A DNA stretch of 64,000 nucleotides from Nectonema munidae (taxonomy: Eukaryota; Nematomorpha; Nectonematoida; Nectonematidae), in contig JAUIRK010000043.1 of the NCBI GenBank assembly GCA_030549495.1, positions 496,001-560,000 of the forward strand. Direction: 5' to 3'. Each line of letters starts with the position of its first letter. Position 1 is the stretch's first letter. Both the position numbers and the translations under genes were made by a program. Under the pieces are notes generated by a model that saw nothing but the letters and a program-made list of their open reading frames with translations, searched no databases and was not told the DNA's origin. Of the stretch, positions 36,500 through 48,225 are shown piece by piece.

Positions 36500-36611
36500 G
36501 TTATGGATGGTTTGGAAAACTCATATGTGATCCTATACTCTCCAACAGCCTGAATGAAGGACGGGATGGCTTTGGTGCAGCTATTACCATTACACACGAA
36601 ATGGGGCACAA
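36500..36611 (+). CDS. ADAMTS-like gene, zinc-site exon (HEMGHN)
   Basis: Acceptor CATAG, donor GTAAGA; two bases, 36 codons, two bases. It reads YGWFGKLICDPILSNSLNEG, then DGFGAAITITHEMGH; the next exon completes Asn. This is the 'V-G-G-x-C-D-P ... S-x-x-x-x-x-G-x-x-x-A-x-x-I-A-H-E-x-G-H-N' block of reprolysins. The two zinc His and the catalytic Glu are present. The family 'Y-V-G-G-x-C' appears as YGWFGKLIC, a two-residue longer variant that keeps the Cys. Confidence 0.96.
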
Positions 36612-37691
36612 GTAAGAATGACTCCACTATTCTCTACATTTACCCCTCTTCTAATAACTGTCTCGTAAATTAACTTTTCATTTTTTAGTCCTGATTATTA
36701 TTAAAACAAAATTTCAAAAATATGGAAAAATAGAAAATATATTTAAACTTTTAGTTTGATAGTTTTTAGGTGTCTTCCTCGAGACCACGAATTTCCAGGG
36801 TACTTATTTTAAAGTGGTGTAAAAAATATTATTTACACTAGTAATTGGAGCTATATGTAAATTCCACACGCATAAAATCTAGCAACAAAAAATTTCACCC
36901 AAAAAATTACTCTTATTCCATAAAACTAAAACAATATTATTTTTTATATAATGGAAAAATTTGTTCCTTTAAAATACCCCACTCAGTAAATTCAGACTAT
37001 GTGAAGCATTCCTATTCAATTTTGTTCATAAAGTTTGCCTTTGACATTTATTTGTTAAATTTAAAATGATTCAAAAGTACGAACAAAATAAAGCGTTTAT
37101 ATTTAATCAGTTTTGAAAGAAATTTAAAACACATGCTTCCAACTGATCAAAAGTCACGATTGCGCTCTTTATGCTTAACTATATGAACAAATACAAAATA
37201 CAATGCTTTGCCTCTCAAAATACTTTGAGTTCAAGTCATAGTAGTATCAATGGCATCGGCTTATAAGCCTAATGATCTAAAATCAATTGACCTAAAATTA
37301 ACTAACTGATTATATCAAGCTAACAAATTAATTGACTAAGTAGTTATATATATAATAAATAATAATTAATTTTCCAATCAACTAATTAACTCAATAATTA
37401 GCACTAACCAGAACAATAATGTTATTGTTAACAAATACACAAAAATAACAAATTAAAAAAAAATTCCATAATCAAGGATGTATATTATTGAAATTTTTTT
37501 AAGGAGGGGGCAAGAATTTTATCGAACTGAAAATAAGCCAAAAATTTCAACTTATTTTAATTTTTTTGATATATTTTCTTCATAATTTTCTTATGTGTCA
37601 AATTTTTTTGATATTTTTTTTTGATTTATTGACGAAGTCACATATTTGTTAAATTAATTCGCTTTAGTAAATGTAAACTTTTCATTACTAG

Positions 37692-37817
37692 CTTTGGCTT
37701 AGATCATGATGACGGCAAGAACTGTAATGTCAATAAATATATCATGGCTGGACAGTTGGGAGTTGGACAAGTGACTTGGTCAAATTGCAGCAGGAAAATC
37801 ATTGACGACAATATAGA
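37692..37817 (+). CDS. ADAMTS-like gene, third zinc ligand and Met-turn exon
   Basis: Acceptor ACTAG, donor GA|GTAGCC (weak but phase-correct). The first base completes Asn of HEMGHN. The exon then reads FGLDHDDGKNCNVNKYIMAG, giving the third zinc His and following Asp, and the Met of the Met-turn. It ends VTWSNCSRKIIDDNI, equivalent to 'W-S-x-C-S-R-x-Y-[IL]-x-x-F-L'. All catalytic residues are present, so the enzyme should be active. Confidence 0.95.
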
Positions 37818-38476
37818 GTAGCCTTTTTATTGTGAATCATGAAATTCCATACTTGTCTTTTCTTTTTTAAATGGCCAACTGACAATTTCCGGCCTTATAA
37901 TTTACTGTGGAAGCATTTACAATTGTTCCAGTGGCCAGACTTCGATTCACGATTGGCAACAAATAGTTAGAGCTGATTTTGTTTTGGCGTTTAAATTTTT
38001 CGAATCAAACATTTACCTTTGAAGAGAATGAGCAATGTTTTTACGCTAGTTTTAGAATTTTTGAACTATTTATATTCAAATTGTATGCTGTATTTTATAA
38101 TGGCGTAATAAAATGCATTCAGTATTCCTAAACTTCTAAACTGGTGAAGTTTTTTTAATTTGTTTTCCATCAATATGTATTGTTTCGTAAACAAAGTTTT
38201 AATAAATTTATATTATAAGCATTTATAAGTTTATTAAATTTTCATTGCTCATTACCCATTCTCATTCACTTTTTATTTATCTACTTATTTATTTTTGAGG
38301 ATTCGATCGGAATACGACAGTGGTTCTCGAAGTGTATAGTAACGTCTCTAAGGGGGCATTTTCGAATAACAAGACTTGGGTATTAAATTTTTTTCTTAAT
38401 TGAAACAAAGAATTAAAAAATTTCCCATTTCAAAATAAAGAAAGTAAGCAAATTCTTATCGTGCAACTAAGTCATA

Positions 38477-38632
38477 AAAGTAAAAGTATACCGTGGAGTG
38501 TTTTAATCCAAAAGGCTCACTTGCGCCGCTTGTATCGAACTATGAGAAAAGGAGGATTGATGTGGGATCAAACCCAAAACCTTAAGTTATCAAAACCCAG
38601 TATCTAGCCAACTTTACTCCCGCCTCCATAAG
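38477..38632 (-). mobile_element. tRNA-derived SINE, copy 2 (fullest)
   Basis: On the minus strand: GGCGGGAGTAAAGTTGGCTA then GATACTGGG (A-box region), GGGTTTGATCCC (a good B box), CTCATAGTTCGATACAAGCG then GCGCAA, and ACTCCACGGTATACTTTTA. Order is as in the copy at 20340-20474. Confidence 0.75.
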
Positions 38633-39036
38633 AAAGATCCATCGACCTATATTGGTACAATTTTTGTTACAAAGGAGAAGAAGGTCTTATACATAAGTTT
38701 AGTTAGTTATTTTTAAATATTTCATACCACAAAAGTTTAACATTAAATTATATACCCACATAAAGAATTTCATCTCTATGACTCCGAATTAAACATATAC
38801 AATTTCGCATTATTCTAACCGCATTCATATGCTTCATAGATACACTTTCATATTGCATACATTTAAACCTCATTTTTTTCCGATTAAGATCTTTTGTAAG
38901 ATCGAAAATATCATTTTTGTTCCTTAAAATTTTTACACATTTAAAATATTTTTAAATATTTCTGTGAAACCATAAGATCAGAGATGCTGTGAAAGATAAG
39001 TAACAAACACATACTTCCACAAGATACTTTAATTTT

Positions 39037-39164
39037 CCTATGTATTTTTTGTTCTTCATCATATATGTTTCTTACTTAATTTTTATTCTAGACTTAGTAT
39101 CTAGTTTTCTTCGTTCTATCATTGATATCTCTATGTTTAAGTAAAAAGGTATATGCTATCACAC
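39037..39164 (-). repeat. Inverted repeat arm R (128 bases)
   Basis: Begins CCTATGTATTTTTTGTTCTT and ends GCTATCACAC; partner of 35948-36077. Confidence 0.92.
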
Positions 39165-40107
39165 TATATCTGATTATAAGTTTTCAAAAGAAGACATAGA
39201 CACATTTATACAAGATATGGTTTTTAGGTATACATTAGAAGTTGATATTGCAGTATCATATTGCTGTTTTTGACGAAGCCCAAGAATTCGCAAGGCAGAT
39301 ACTTCTAAATCGCATGCCTTAAACACACTATCCAAAAAGGCGTGAAAATATGAAAACTATGAAAAGCAAAACATTTTTAAAAATTCTTGGATATTATTTG
39401 AAGTACTTTACTAATAATTTGAAAATGAATCAAAAACTAAATTACGAAAATTGGGAGAACAAATCTTTGCCCAAATTAGCAAAAAATAAGAACTATTCAA
39501 AAGTTCGAGAAATAGGATATAATAAATATATTTTTTTATTTTTCAAAAGTACACCAGAAACATTGGAAAAAACTAAAAACGATTCACTCAAAACGAAAGG
39601 AAAAAAATCCTAGAATTTTTCCTACAATTAAGAATTTGGTAAATAAATAAATTGTAAAATTTATTAATCTAATTTTAATAGATAAAAGTACCGTAACCAA
39701 ATCCCTATTTACTAAATATTAAGGATTTGTTTAAACATTTATTTTTGTTAAATCCTTAATTAAATCATCAAATATTTATATATTTCAATTTTCATTATTT
39801 TTTATTAAACTTGAGCATTTTGTATATTTGTTTTCACTAAATAAATTTGAAATTTTTGAGCTTCATTCCTGACATTCAGTAAAGTTATGTTCAGTTTAAA
39901 TAAGAGAAAACTTAAAAAATTGGCTTTTATTTTCATTCAGAACGTATTTGTTATAGCATTTTCTTTTTCAAGACGAATATGATATGTAAATAGTGATGTT
40001 CATTTCAGCCTCCAATGATTTATAAATTTAACATTTGCTAAACAAGAATTTTATTTGGATTTAAGTTGTAAACCCTTAACCGAAATATTCTATTTTAATT
40101 GTTCCTT

Positions 40108-41880
40108 TATAATAATAATAATAATAATCTTTATTTTTCAAAAGTACAATAAAATGATAAAAATAAGTGAACAAAATGAGTATATTAACGTAAATACAAA
40201 CCAAAATTAGAAAAGGATTATATGCAAATATAACTTTTGAAGGTTAATACCGAAGGCCAAAGCAGACGCTAGGAAACATCAACATGCTTGTGAAGTCTTG
40301 AACTATACAAAACTGTTTTTAGAAGTATGTGTGATTGACTTACGCGATAACGGCAAAAGTAGAAAAGAAAAATAAAAGATTTTATACAATATTTCCATCA
40401 AAAGAAAATGGTCAAAGTATGTCGATGCTCTTTCTGCAAACATAGCAATTGGGGATAGTACGTTGAGTGAGTGAGGTGTAGGAGTTAAAAAAATGTTGAC
40501 AACAGCTTTTGAAACATTTTGATAGGAATAGGGTGGGGAAAAAACGTTTCATGATTGTTATAAAGGGTAGAAACTTTATAAGAAAAAGATTGCTTTGACT
40601 TTGAAAAGTTATAAAATGAGAGAGACATTTGGTTAACAAAGCGAAGTGAGCTTCTGTCTTTTTCGGAGTTGAAATAAATAAATTGGCTGAATAAAGGTGG
40701 AAGCAAATGGTATATATATTTATATAGAGTCACGTAAATACTAACATGTTACATGTCTTCAAGTTTTAATAGAGAATTTTCAAGAAATATATTGTTTGTG
40801 TGAGAAATTAAGAAAGATTTATCTGCTATAATTAAGCCAAAAAAATTAAACTTATTTACTTTTTGAAAGCCCAGTGAGGTTAAAAAATTTACGTAACAAG
40901 GGCTAGTATATATATATATAGGAGAAAGAGACTAAGTTATACTTTTGTGTGTTTATAGACAGACCATTGCATGTGAATCAGTTTTCAATCAGGGAAATAT
41001 TTTTTCCTAGGAAAGATCCGTTCTTCAGAAAACAGCACTGTTATATTGTCTGCGTACATCAAGATTTTGACGTCTGATGTAACGTTTGGAAAGTCATTCA
41101 AGAAAATATTGAAAAAAAGTGGAGCTAAAATTGTGCCTTGAAACACACCGGAATAAACTTTTTTTTCTTCGGAAAAACAACTATTAATAGAAACAATTTG
41201 ATACCTATTTTCAAAATAGGATTCGAAAAACTTTATTGTAGTATTTGAGAAGCCATAAGAGTTAAGTTTACATAATAGGAAACAATGGGGAATAGAGTCA
41301 AATGCACGACTCAAGTCTAAAAAAGAGAACAAACATCGTCCTTTTTGTAGTGAGTCTAGGACACTATTTATAAAATAATCATGCAAGACTTGAGTAGACG
41401 AGTTTTCTTAAAAGCCAAACTGAAATGAAGAGAAATAATAATTATTGGACCTGAAATACTTTAGATATTGAGCTAACAATGGATATTGGTTTGTAATTTT
41501 CACACCGGTATTTGTCCCTTTTCTTGTAAACAGGTATAATTTTGGTATTTTTTAGAACATCCTAAAAAATATTTCCTAAAATATTAAAAGCTCTGATGAT
41601 AGAAAAAGAAATATAATTTTGAACTTTTTTAGGTCATACAATGATAAACCATAAACCTCCTCACTACGGCTACTTTTCAGCGATCCAAGAGATAGAAGGA
41701 TATCATAAGAGACACTTCTACAAGTGAAAAATTAATACATTTTTGGTCAAAAGTTACAGCGTTCTGGTTATAGACATAATTAAAATTAAAGTTTTTAACA
41801 AAATATTCACTAAACAAATTGCTAATTACTGAATCATTATACACTAATGTTTGTCATTTGAACTCTGGTTTTGTAAATTC
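40108..41880 (-). mobile_element. LINE (non-LTR retrotransposon), CR1/Jockey-type, 5' truncated
   Basis: On the minus strand: EEVYGLSLYDLKKFK and NTKIIPVYKKRDKYRCENYK then PISIVSSISKVF (fingers), SFLDLSRAFDSIPHC (catalytic motif A), SGVFQGTILAPLFFNIFLND (motif B), and LMYADNITVLF (motif C, with YADN for the usual YADD). A later C-terminal piece is RFVNQMSLSFYNFSKSKQSF then SYKVSTLYN. The 3' end has an (ATT)n tail at 40108-40128. Several stops and frame changes. The endonuclease half is missing. Confidence 0.85.
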
Positions 41881-42009
41881 CCTATATCTTCTATATTACA
41901 ATTACATATACATGTGTATATGAAAATTAAGAAGATATTAGCAAATAGTCTCGTTTTTTAAGAGATTGCTATATTTGCAATGCCTACATATGTTTTTATA
42001 AATTTTCAG

Positions 42010-42163
42010 TACTGAGAAGTTTTCATGCTTATTCAAGGAAAATAGCAAAAATGTAAACGTTTTCAACAACAGATTTTATCCCGGCTTATTGTACAATCTG
42101 GATGAACAATGCAAAAGTTTTAATGGACCTTCAAGCACTCACAAAAACACTCAACCGTTAGAC
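42010..42163 (+). CDS. ADAMTS-like gene, end of catalytic domain and start of disintegrin-like domain
   Basis: Acceptor TTTTCAG, donor GTAAGA; one base then 51 codons. It reads TEKFSCLFKEN, then YPGLLYNLDEQCKSFNGPSS. This is the ADAMTS hallmark 'L-P-G-x-x-Y-x-x-D-x-Q-C-x-x-x-F-G' at the junction of the protease and disintegrin-like domains. It ends in phase 0. Confidence 0.94.
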
Positions 42164-43284
42164 GTAAGATATCACAATCATTTCATCGCAGTAAAATTAG
42201 TTTTAATGTTGTAAATGAAAAATATGCCTCAAATATGTATCCTTTGAATGATGCTTGATTCACTGATATGAATAGTTATTAAAGACTAACCACAAAGGGA
42301 ACCAATTTAGACTTGGAAAAGACCTTCTTAGCAACCTTCTGAGCAAAATAAATTTAAACAACAAAAAAATGACGAACTTTTAATGCTAAATCCTTTTCTA
42401 AGATGTTGGCAACATCGTCGACACTCCGAATGGGGCCAATGATCAAAATGAGTTTGTACTTTTTTTTTACCACTTTTAAAATAGAATGAAATATATATCC
42501 AGAGTAAATCATTTTCATCAAGGCAAAATATTTAAAACGCAGGATAATTTTAATTTATGAAACCTGATAAAATACCTATTTTAGGAAAAAAAACCTATCC
42601 ATTATAAAGGCGTATTTGGGAAAATCTTTACCGAAATTTCGCATTTATATTTGCCATGATTTTTCGATTCATCAACGTGAAATTAAGCTATATAAACACG
42701 AGCGAATTTGAGTGGTCATATTCATATGCGCTCATAATTCTCTGTAATTAAATTTTAGCTTTAAACTATTAATCATAAGTATATAAATATTTTTCCATTT
42801 TTTTAAAATCAAAAGCTTTGGCTTTATTTTATTTTATCTTAATTTTATCGCTAATGCATTTCTTCTGACAAAACGGATGACATTAAGTAATTTGATATAA
42901 AACTGATTCAAAATCAAGAAATCTTTTCTTCATTTAAAATTACGATGCGATCAACTGGTTAAGTTTGAAAAAGATTGAAAACAAAATCTCATTCCTGGTT
43001 TAATATATCGATAAAAAATTTCTTTACTTTACGTTAACCCATTGGGGACAAAAAGTTTGAAGCATAATCCTCTGTTTTCTTTTTCAATGCAATTTTATGT
43101 GACTCTCCGGTTTCAAGCTGTAAACCAATAAACATAAAAAATTAAATCAGAAGGCAAAATTAAAGACCGCATTTTCCATAAAAAAGCGTAGATGAAAGAG
43201 GAGGAGATAAGATGGTGGTAATATTTAATTAATCCATTATCGTATCATGTATTACCTCAATTTTAGTCTGTTACTTATACAGAT

Positions 43285-45651
43285 CAGGGTTGTCCAAACC
43301 GCGGCCTGCGGTCTTTTCTAGAAAACCTTTGAAAATTAGTATTATTTAGACATTTATTGAGTTACTTCGAAAAAAGTTGTTTCTTTCTAAACTTTATTTA
43401 AATTTGAATTGGAATATTATTTATTCTTATATAATTTTAGTTTTACTTAATCCTCTATATCACATACTTTTTTTTTATTTTCAGACTTAGTGCCACATTT
43501 TTACGATGGCTCAGAAAAGAAAAATCTCTGATGAAAAGCGTCAGTTCAAGGATAGTTGGGAATTGAGATTCCTGGTGAAAGAACAAAGTGGTCGAGTTTT
43601 ATGTTTAATTTGTAATGACATAATATCTGTTATGAAAGAGTACAATGTACATCGACATTACAGCACTCTTCATGTCACTGGTTTTGATAAATACACTGGT
43701 GAGGCGCGGCGAGTCCTACTCAAAGAACTCAAAACAAACCTGTATGAGCGTCAAGAAAAGATTTTCCAATTAGTGAAGCCTTCGTCTTCTCCAACCATTG
43801 CTTCTTATGATGTATCACTTTTGATGGCCAAATCAAAAAAGGCATTCTCTGACGGTGATCTCATCAAGCGATGTGCAATAGCTATGGGAAAGGCCATGGG
43901 CTATGCAGCTCGTGAGTTTGAAAAAATTCCACTTCGCATCAAACTTTTGCTAGACGTGTTGATGAGTTTAGCAATTTTGTTCAGGAGAAGGTCAAGAATC
44001 AAATTTAGCAATCTGTTTATTTTTCTCTCGTTCTTGATGAAAGCACAGATATAAGGGATGTCAGTCAGTTGATTATTTTTGTTAGAAGTATTGATTCACA
44101 GTTTAATGTCAGTGAGGAGTTACTCGGCTTAATCCCACTTTTTACCACTACGAAAGGATCTGATGTTTATGAAGCGCTAAATTCTTTAGTGAGCGAATAT
44201 CGGGGGTTTCAGAAATGCTCTTGCCTTGTTACAGATGGTGCCAAATCAATGAATGGAGCTAAAAGGGGGCTGAAAGCGTACTTGAGAGATGCTGGAGTCG
44301 ACTGCCCAATGTTTCATTGCATTATTCATCAAGAATCGTTATCTAGTCGCTGTATACATTTATCTGATGTAATCCAGCATGTATTCAAAATTATTAATTT
44401 CATTAGAGGCGGTAATAAAGCGTTGAGACATCATTTGTTTGTTGATTTCTTGAGAGATTTAGATACAGAATTTTCTGACGTTTCACTCCATTCTACTGTT
44501 CGTTGGCTCAGTGCTGGGAAATGTCTGCAGCAGTTCTTCAGTTTGCGTAATGAGATTCTAAACTTTTTAGAAGAACTGAGTGTAGACACTGATGGGTTTA
44601 AAGGTTTATTGAAAGACCTCAACTTTCTGAAAGGTCTAGCATTCCTCACTGATATTACTCAGCATCTGAATAAGCTCAATTTAAGTTTACAGGGTAGGAA
44701 TCAAATAATCTCTTCTCTGTATGGTTTCGTAGATGGCTTCAGCAACAAATTATGCCTCTTCAAAAGTAATCTGCAAAGTAACATTCTACTTCACTTTCCA
44801 AGTTTTGATGTTATTTCTAGAGAAATAGAGGACAATAACTTCTGCTGCTTTGTTCAAACTCTTGATACCCTGATTGAAGACTTCAACAGGCGATTTAAAG
44901 ATTTTCAGCACCTTGAGAAAAACTTCAATGTATTCAATGCTCCGCTGACTATTAATATATCAGAAGCCGATGAAGATTTGCAGCTTGAATTGTGTGACTT
45001 GCAAAGAGACCGGTTTTTATTAAGCAAAGATACACTGCCAATCACTCAATCTTGGCCTCTTCTTTCTGAAGAGCATTATCCTAATTTACGCCGTTTTGGA
45101 TTGCACTTGCTGTCAATGTTTGGAAGTACCTACCTTTGTGAAGCAGCATTTTCCGCAATGAAGTCGATTAAATCCAAAGAGAGGAATCTACTTAATCAAA
45201 CATCTCTCGAAGCCTGCCTTCGTTTAGCCTTAACCTTAGTTGACATTGACACAAAGGAGCTAATTTCCAAAATGCCGGCACACCCATCCCACTGAATTTT
45301 AATTAAACTGTATGTTGTTTTTTTTAAAAAATTTATTAATAAAAATGCTTCCTTAATATACTTCTTTAAATATTTTTTACGAATATATTTAAGGTTTGAT
45401 TCTTAATCATACTTGTCAATTATTTTTAAGGTTTCCTAGTCTACTGACGTTTCTCAAAATTTCCACTCTTTCTTATTCGTAATATTCACATCTTAGCTTC
45501 TTTAATCTATTCCCCGGCAATATTTTTTATGATAAATATAAAGGTTCATTTAAATGTACATGTTTTACTCTACATCTCGTATGGTAAGACAAGACATATG
45601 TAGAAAAATGTCAACTGCGGCCCGCGTCCCCATAAAGTTTGGACAACCCTG
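43285..45651 (+). mobile_element. Nearly whole hAT DNA transposon, GTF2IRD2-like
   Basis: Ends CAGGGTTGTCCAAAC and GTTTGGACAACCCTG are perfect 15-base inverted repeats. The 8 bases outside are ATACAGAT and ATATAGAT, a hAT-type target duplication with one mismatch. The interior encodes one transposase in two open pieces (43506-44054 and 44069-45295). Only about two defects separate them, so this is a young copy. It sits in the intron between exons 42010-42163 and 45865-45954. Confidence 0.95.
43506..45295 (+). pseudogene. hAT transposase, GTF2IRD2-like, two lesions
   Basis: Starts MAQKRKISDEKRQFKDSWE. A BED-like zinc finger follows (CLICNDIISVMKEYNVHRHY, then STLH). The core begins FSLVLDESTDIRDVSQL (first catalytic Asp region); VTDGAKSMNG carries the second Asp, then MFHCIIHQESLSSR and TVRWLSAGKCLQQF. 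The C-terminal dimerisation region is YPNLRRFGLHLLSMFGSTYL then CEAAFSAMKSIKSKERN; the end is MPAHPSH. The reading frame shifts by one near 43945, and a TAG lies near 44023 in the downstream frame. Otherwise it is open to the stop, so full length would be about 590 residues. It is a mobile-element gene, not a host gene. Confidence 0.93.
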
Positions 45652-45864
45652 ATATAGATAGTTAGTCTCGACTTATATCTAAAAATAATGAAAAAGGGTT
45701 GAAAATCCAAAACCCATTATGAGGAGCTCAAAAATCAGAAGTCTTGACATTATAAGATACGCCACTAGAAAAAACTTTAAACTGTTTTGGGGTTCGCTCA
45801 AGTTTAAATTTTACTAACAAAGTCATCCATCATAACGAATTAGATGAAATGATTTATATTTTAG

Positions 45865-45954
45865 CTTGTATGTCAATATGTTGAGTGCACAAACACGGTA
45901 ACCAAATTTTACAAATTTCCTGCACTAGAAGGCACACATTGTGGAGAAAATAGG
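45865..45954 (+). CDS. ADAMTS-like gene, disintegrin-like exon
   Basis: Exactly 30 codons between ATTTTAG and GTGAGA, phase 0 to 0. It reads LVCQYVECTNTVTKFYKFPA and LEGTHCGENR. The next exon continues FCVGGVC, giving the family motif 'V-C-x-x-L-x-C ... P-A-x-x-G-T-x-C-G-x-x-x-W-C-x-x-G-x-C'. It lies 214 bases after the hAT transposon at 43285-45651. Confidence 0.93.
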
Positions 45955-46180
45955 GTGAGAATTTTTGTTTGTTTTAAAATTTATAATATTTCCATCTATA
46001 TTGTTTAATTTTTGAGATTAAGGTAATTTTTGGAAATTTGATTATAAATTAGCTCTATAGAAACTAATAATATTTACACTTATACAAAGGTATAAGTAAC
46101 GATTCGTATTTTATTCGAAGATGCACAAATTACGCTACGTGTATCTAACTATGAACACTGAGTGGGGGTGTAATTCGAAG

Positions 46181-46434
46181 CAGTGGCGTAGGGGAAAATT
46201 TAAAAATGGAGTGGCACAAAGAGGCCCATTTTTTAAAAAAATAAAATAGAAAATTAAAAGTCAACAAAATTTTATTAAAAAATTAGGAGCCTGCGCGATT
46301 TTTGCGAAAGAAGTTTCAACACTTCATCAATGCAGATAGATTTATAATAGCTTTAACTTTTTAGGAGATTAAAAATCAGGGGGCTACCGAAAATATGGGG
46401 CACTGTACCACAGGGTGTGTCCTGGCTACGCCAA
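46181..46434. mobile_element. hAT-like MITE, about 250 bases
   Basis: Left end CAGTGGCGTAG; right end GGCTACGCCA, its complement apart from the last bases. No gene inside. No clear target duplication was seen. Confidence 0.55.
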
Positions 46435-46627
46435 CCATTTGAATCCGATAACCATTTCGGTTCAAAACCAAAGTCTAAACAAACCTACTAATGCATTAAT
46501 TTTTGTAACAATTTCACAAATTTAGTCCACCAGTACTTACGATTCTTTTTGTGTTCTCGCATTCAATAAAGCCTATTGTGAAAAATTGAAATTTGAACCA
46601 ATTCTATCGCATATTATATTTTGCTAG

Positions 46628-46812
46628 TTTTGTGTTGGAGGAGTGTGCATTTCAAACAGAAGTGACGAAGCCAAGCTGAGCGTAGAGTCAGTAGACAATT
46701 CCAAATCTTATACCGAATGGACACCCTGGTACTTGTCCATTCCTTGCTCTCGATTTTGCATCGAGGGAAGCACCGGGCTTCAACAGCACAACCGCATTTG
46801 CAAACTGGATCC
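46628..46812 (+). CDS. ADAMTS-like gene, end of disintegrin-like domain and TSP1 repeat
   Basis: Acceptor GCTAG, donor CC|GTAAGA; 61 codons plus two bases. It begins FCVGGVCISN (closing the disintegrin-like domain). After a short linker it reads YTEWTPWYLSIPCSRFC, the 'W-x-x-W-x-x-x-x-x-C-S-x-x-C' start of a thrombospondin type 1 repeat. It continues through TGLQQHNRICKLDP ('x-x-R-x-C-x-x-P'). The normal CSVTCG core is CSRFCI here with an inserted EGS, so the repeat is divergent. Confidence 0.92.
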
Positions 46813-47299
46813 GTAAGATTCAATCATTTTGTATTCTTTACTTTTCGTTTACCCTTTGAAGAGGAGAAGTCTGAAGCATTATTATCATCTGTTTTGTTTT
46901 TCAATGCAATTTTATGTATTTAAATGAGAAAAAATTCATTTCTTCGAGCACGGATGTAACACTGATCTCCAACGTTTTAATTTAAACTACTATGCCAATC
47001 TTTGAAACATACAAACTTTTCAAAGCAAAGAAATGTAATACATACGCTTATGTTATTGTATAGAGGGCCTAGTTTTACCCAAACGACTACTTACTACATT
47101 TTCCTACAAGGTCTCTGACTATAAAACACATAAATGCTATTCATCATAACTTGATGATATATACTAGTAGTAAGCATCACTATTTTGTATGATTCAAAAT
47201 TAGATTATTAATTTAAATTTTTACAAATTTCGATTATCGTTTTTTTTCGAAAAAAAATCTATTCGGAGGTACTCATTTTGTTTATCGAAAAGAGTATAC

Positions 47300-48225
47300 C
47301 CTAGTAATAATTACATTCTTTATTCATTGATGAAGATCATAAGTGTTTAGTCTTATTTCTTGATCTTAGTGATCCTTTATGCACAATAAATCATTCTAGA
47401 CTAATACAAAAACTGAAGATTTATAGCTTTGCAAAATTTCGTATCAACTTGATTTCTTCCTTTTTAAAAGAACGATTATATTACGTTAAGGTAAATGGTA
47501 ACATGTCAACAACTGAATATTTCAGAAACGTTGAAGTCCCTCAAGGATCTATATACTAGGTCTCCTTTTTTTCAACATATATTTAAATAATATTAAAAAC
47601 GTATTTCTAGCTAATTCATTTCAGTATTACTTTTATGCAGATGATATTCCAATTCTGATTCCCTACAAATCTGATTATAGTCTCACAAATCTCAACATTA
47701 GATTAACCCGTTTAAGACCAAGCAAAGCAGACGATATCTAAAAAAACGCAGACGATTTATATTCAAAGTCATTGAAAAAAGCAGACGAAGATGAAATTAC
47801 TTATGTTCCAAATTAGGAACATTGGCCGTAAATGGGTTAAAGGAAGCTACCAAATTTTTAAAGATAATTTGTTTAGAACTGAATGTAGAAAAATGTATAT
47901 ACATGAATTTTTGTCCCAATGAGAATAAGGAATCTGGAGACTTGAGATTGGAATTAGATAATGAAGTAATTGCATTCATTCATTCCTTCAACATTTAGGC
48001 TTAATTTTTTAGTAGTAATATAAAATGGGGGAAAAAAGAATTTTAAATTGAATTTTCAATTTTCTAAATTCCAATCATAATTATTTACCAATTGAAACGA
48101 AAATATGAATGTACAAGGCATTGGTTCAGCCGTTATTACTATTTTCTATCATAAATTGGGGCCATGCTAATAACAAGTCTCTTAAAAAAACTCAAAAAAT
48201 AATCATTCGCTCAGTTTTAATTCTT
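47300..48225 (+). mobile_element. LINE fragment, CR1/Jockey-type, carrying a MITE
   Basis: Plus-strand reverse-transcriptase remnants: LFLDLSDPLCTINHSRLIQK (motif A, degraded), RNVEVPQGSIY (motif B), YYFYADDIPIL (motif C, intact YADD), then NLNIRL, interrupted by the MITE at 47703-47840, and continuing KEATKFLKIICLELNVEKC. A late piece KALVQPLLLFSIINWGHANN matches the RT thumb region. Several stops. The 3' part is cut off by the next LINE. Confidence 0.75.
47703..47840 (-). mobile_element. TTAA-flanked MITE, copy 2, inside a LINE reading frame
   Basis: Starts TTAACCCGTTTAAGACC and ends GGCCGTAAATGGGTTAA, the reverse orientation of 2011-2149, with close identity through the interior. It splits LINE sequence AGATTAAAGG at its TTAA; removing the MITE and one TTAA restores the reading frame of the LINE remnant across that point. 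Confidence 0.85.

Noticed and set aside
46614-46823. Minus-strand cysteine-containing frame (KCGCAVEARCF)
   Set aside because: It is the reverse of the disintegrin/TSP1 exon, whose plus-strand reading fits the ADAMTS family and phase.
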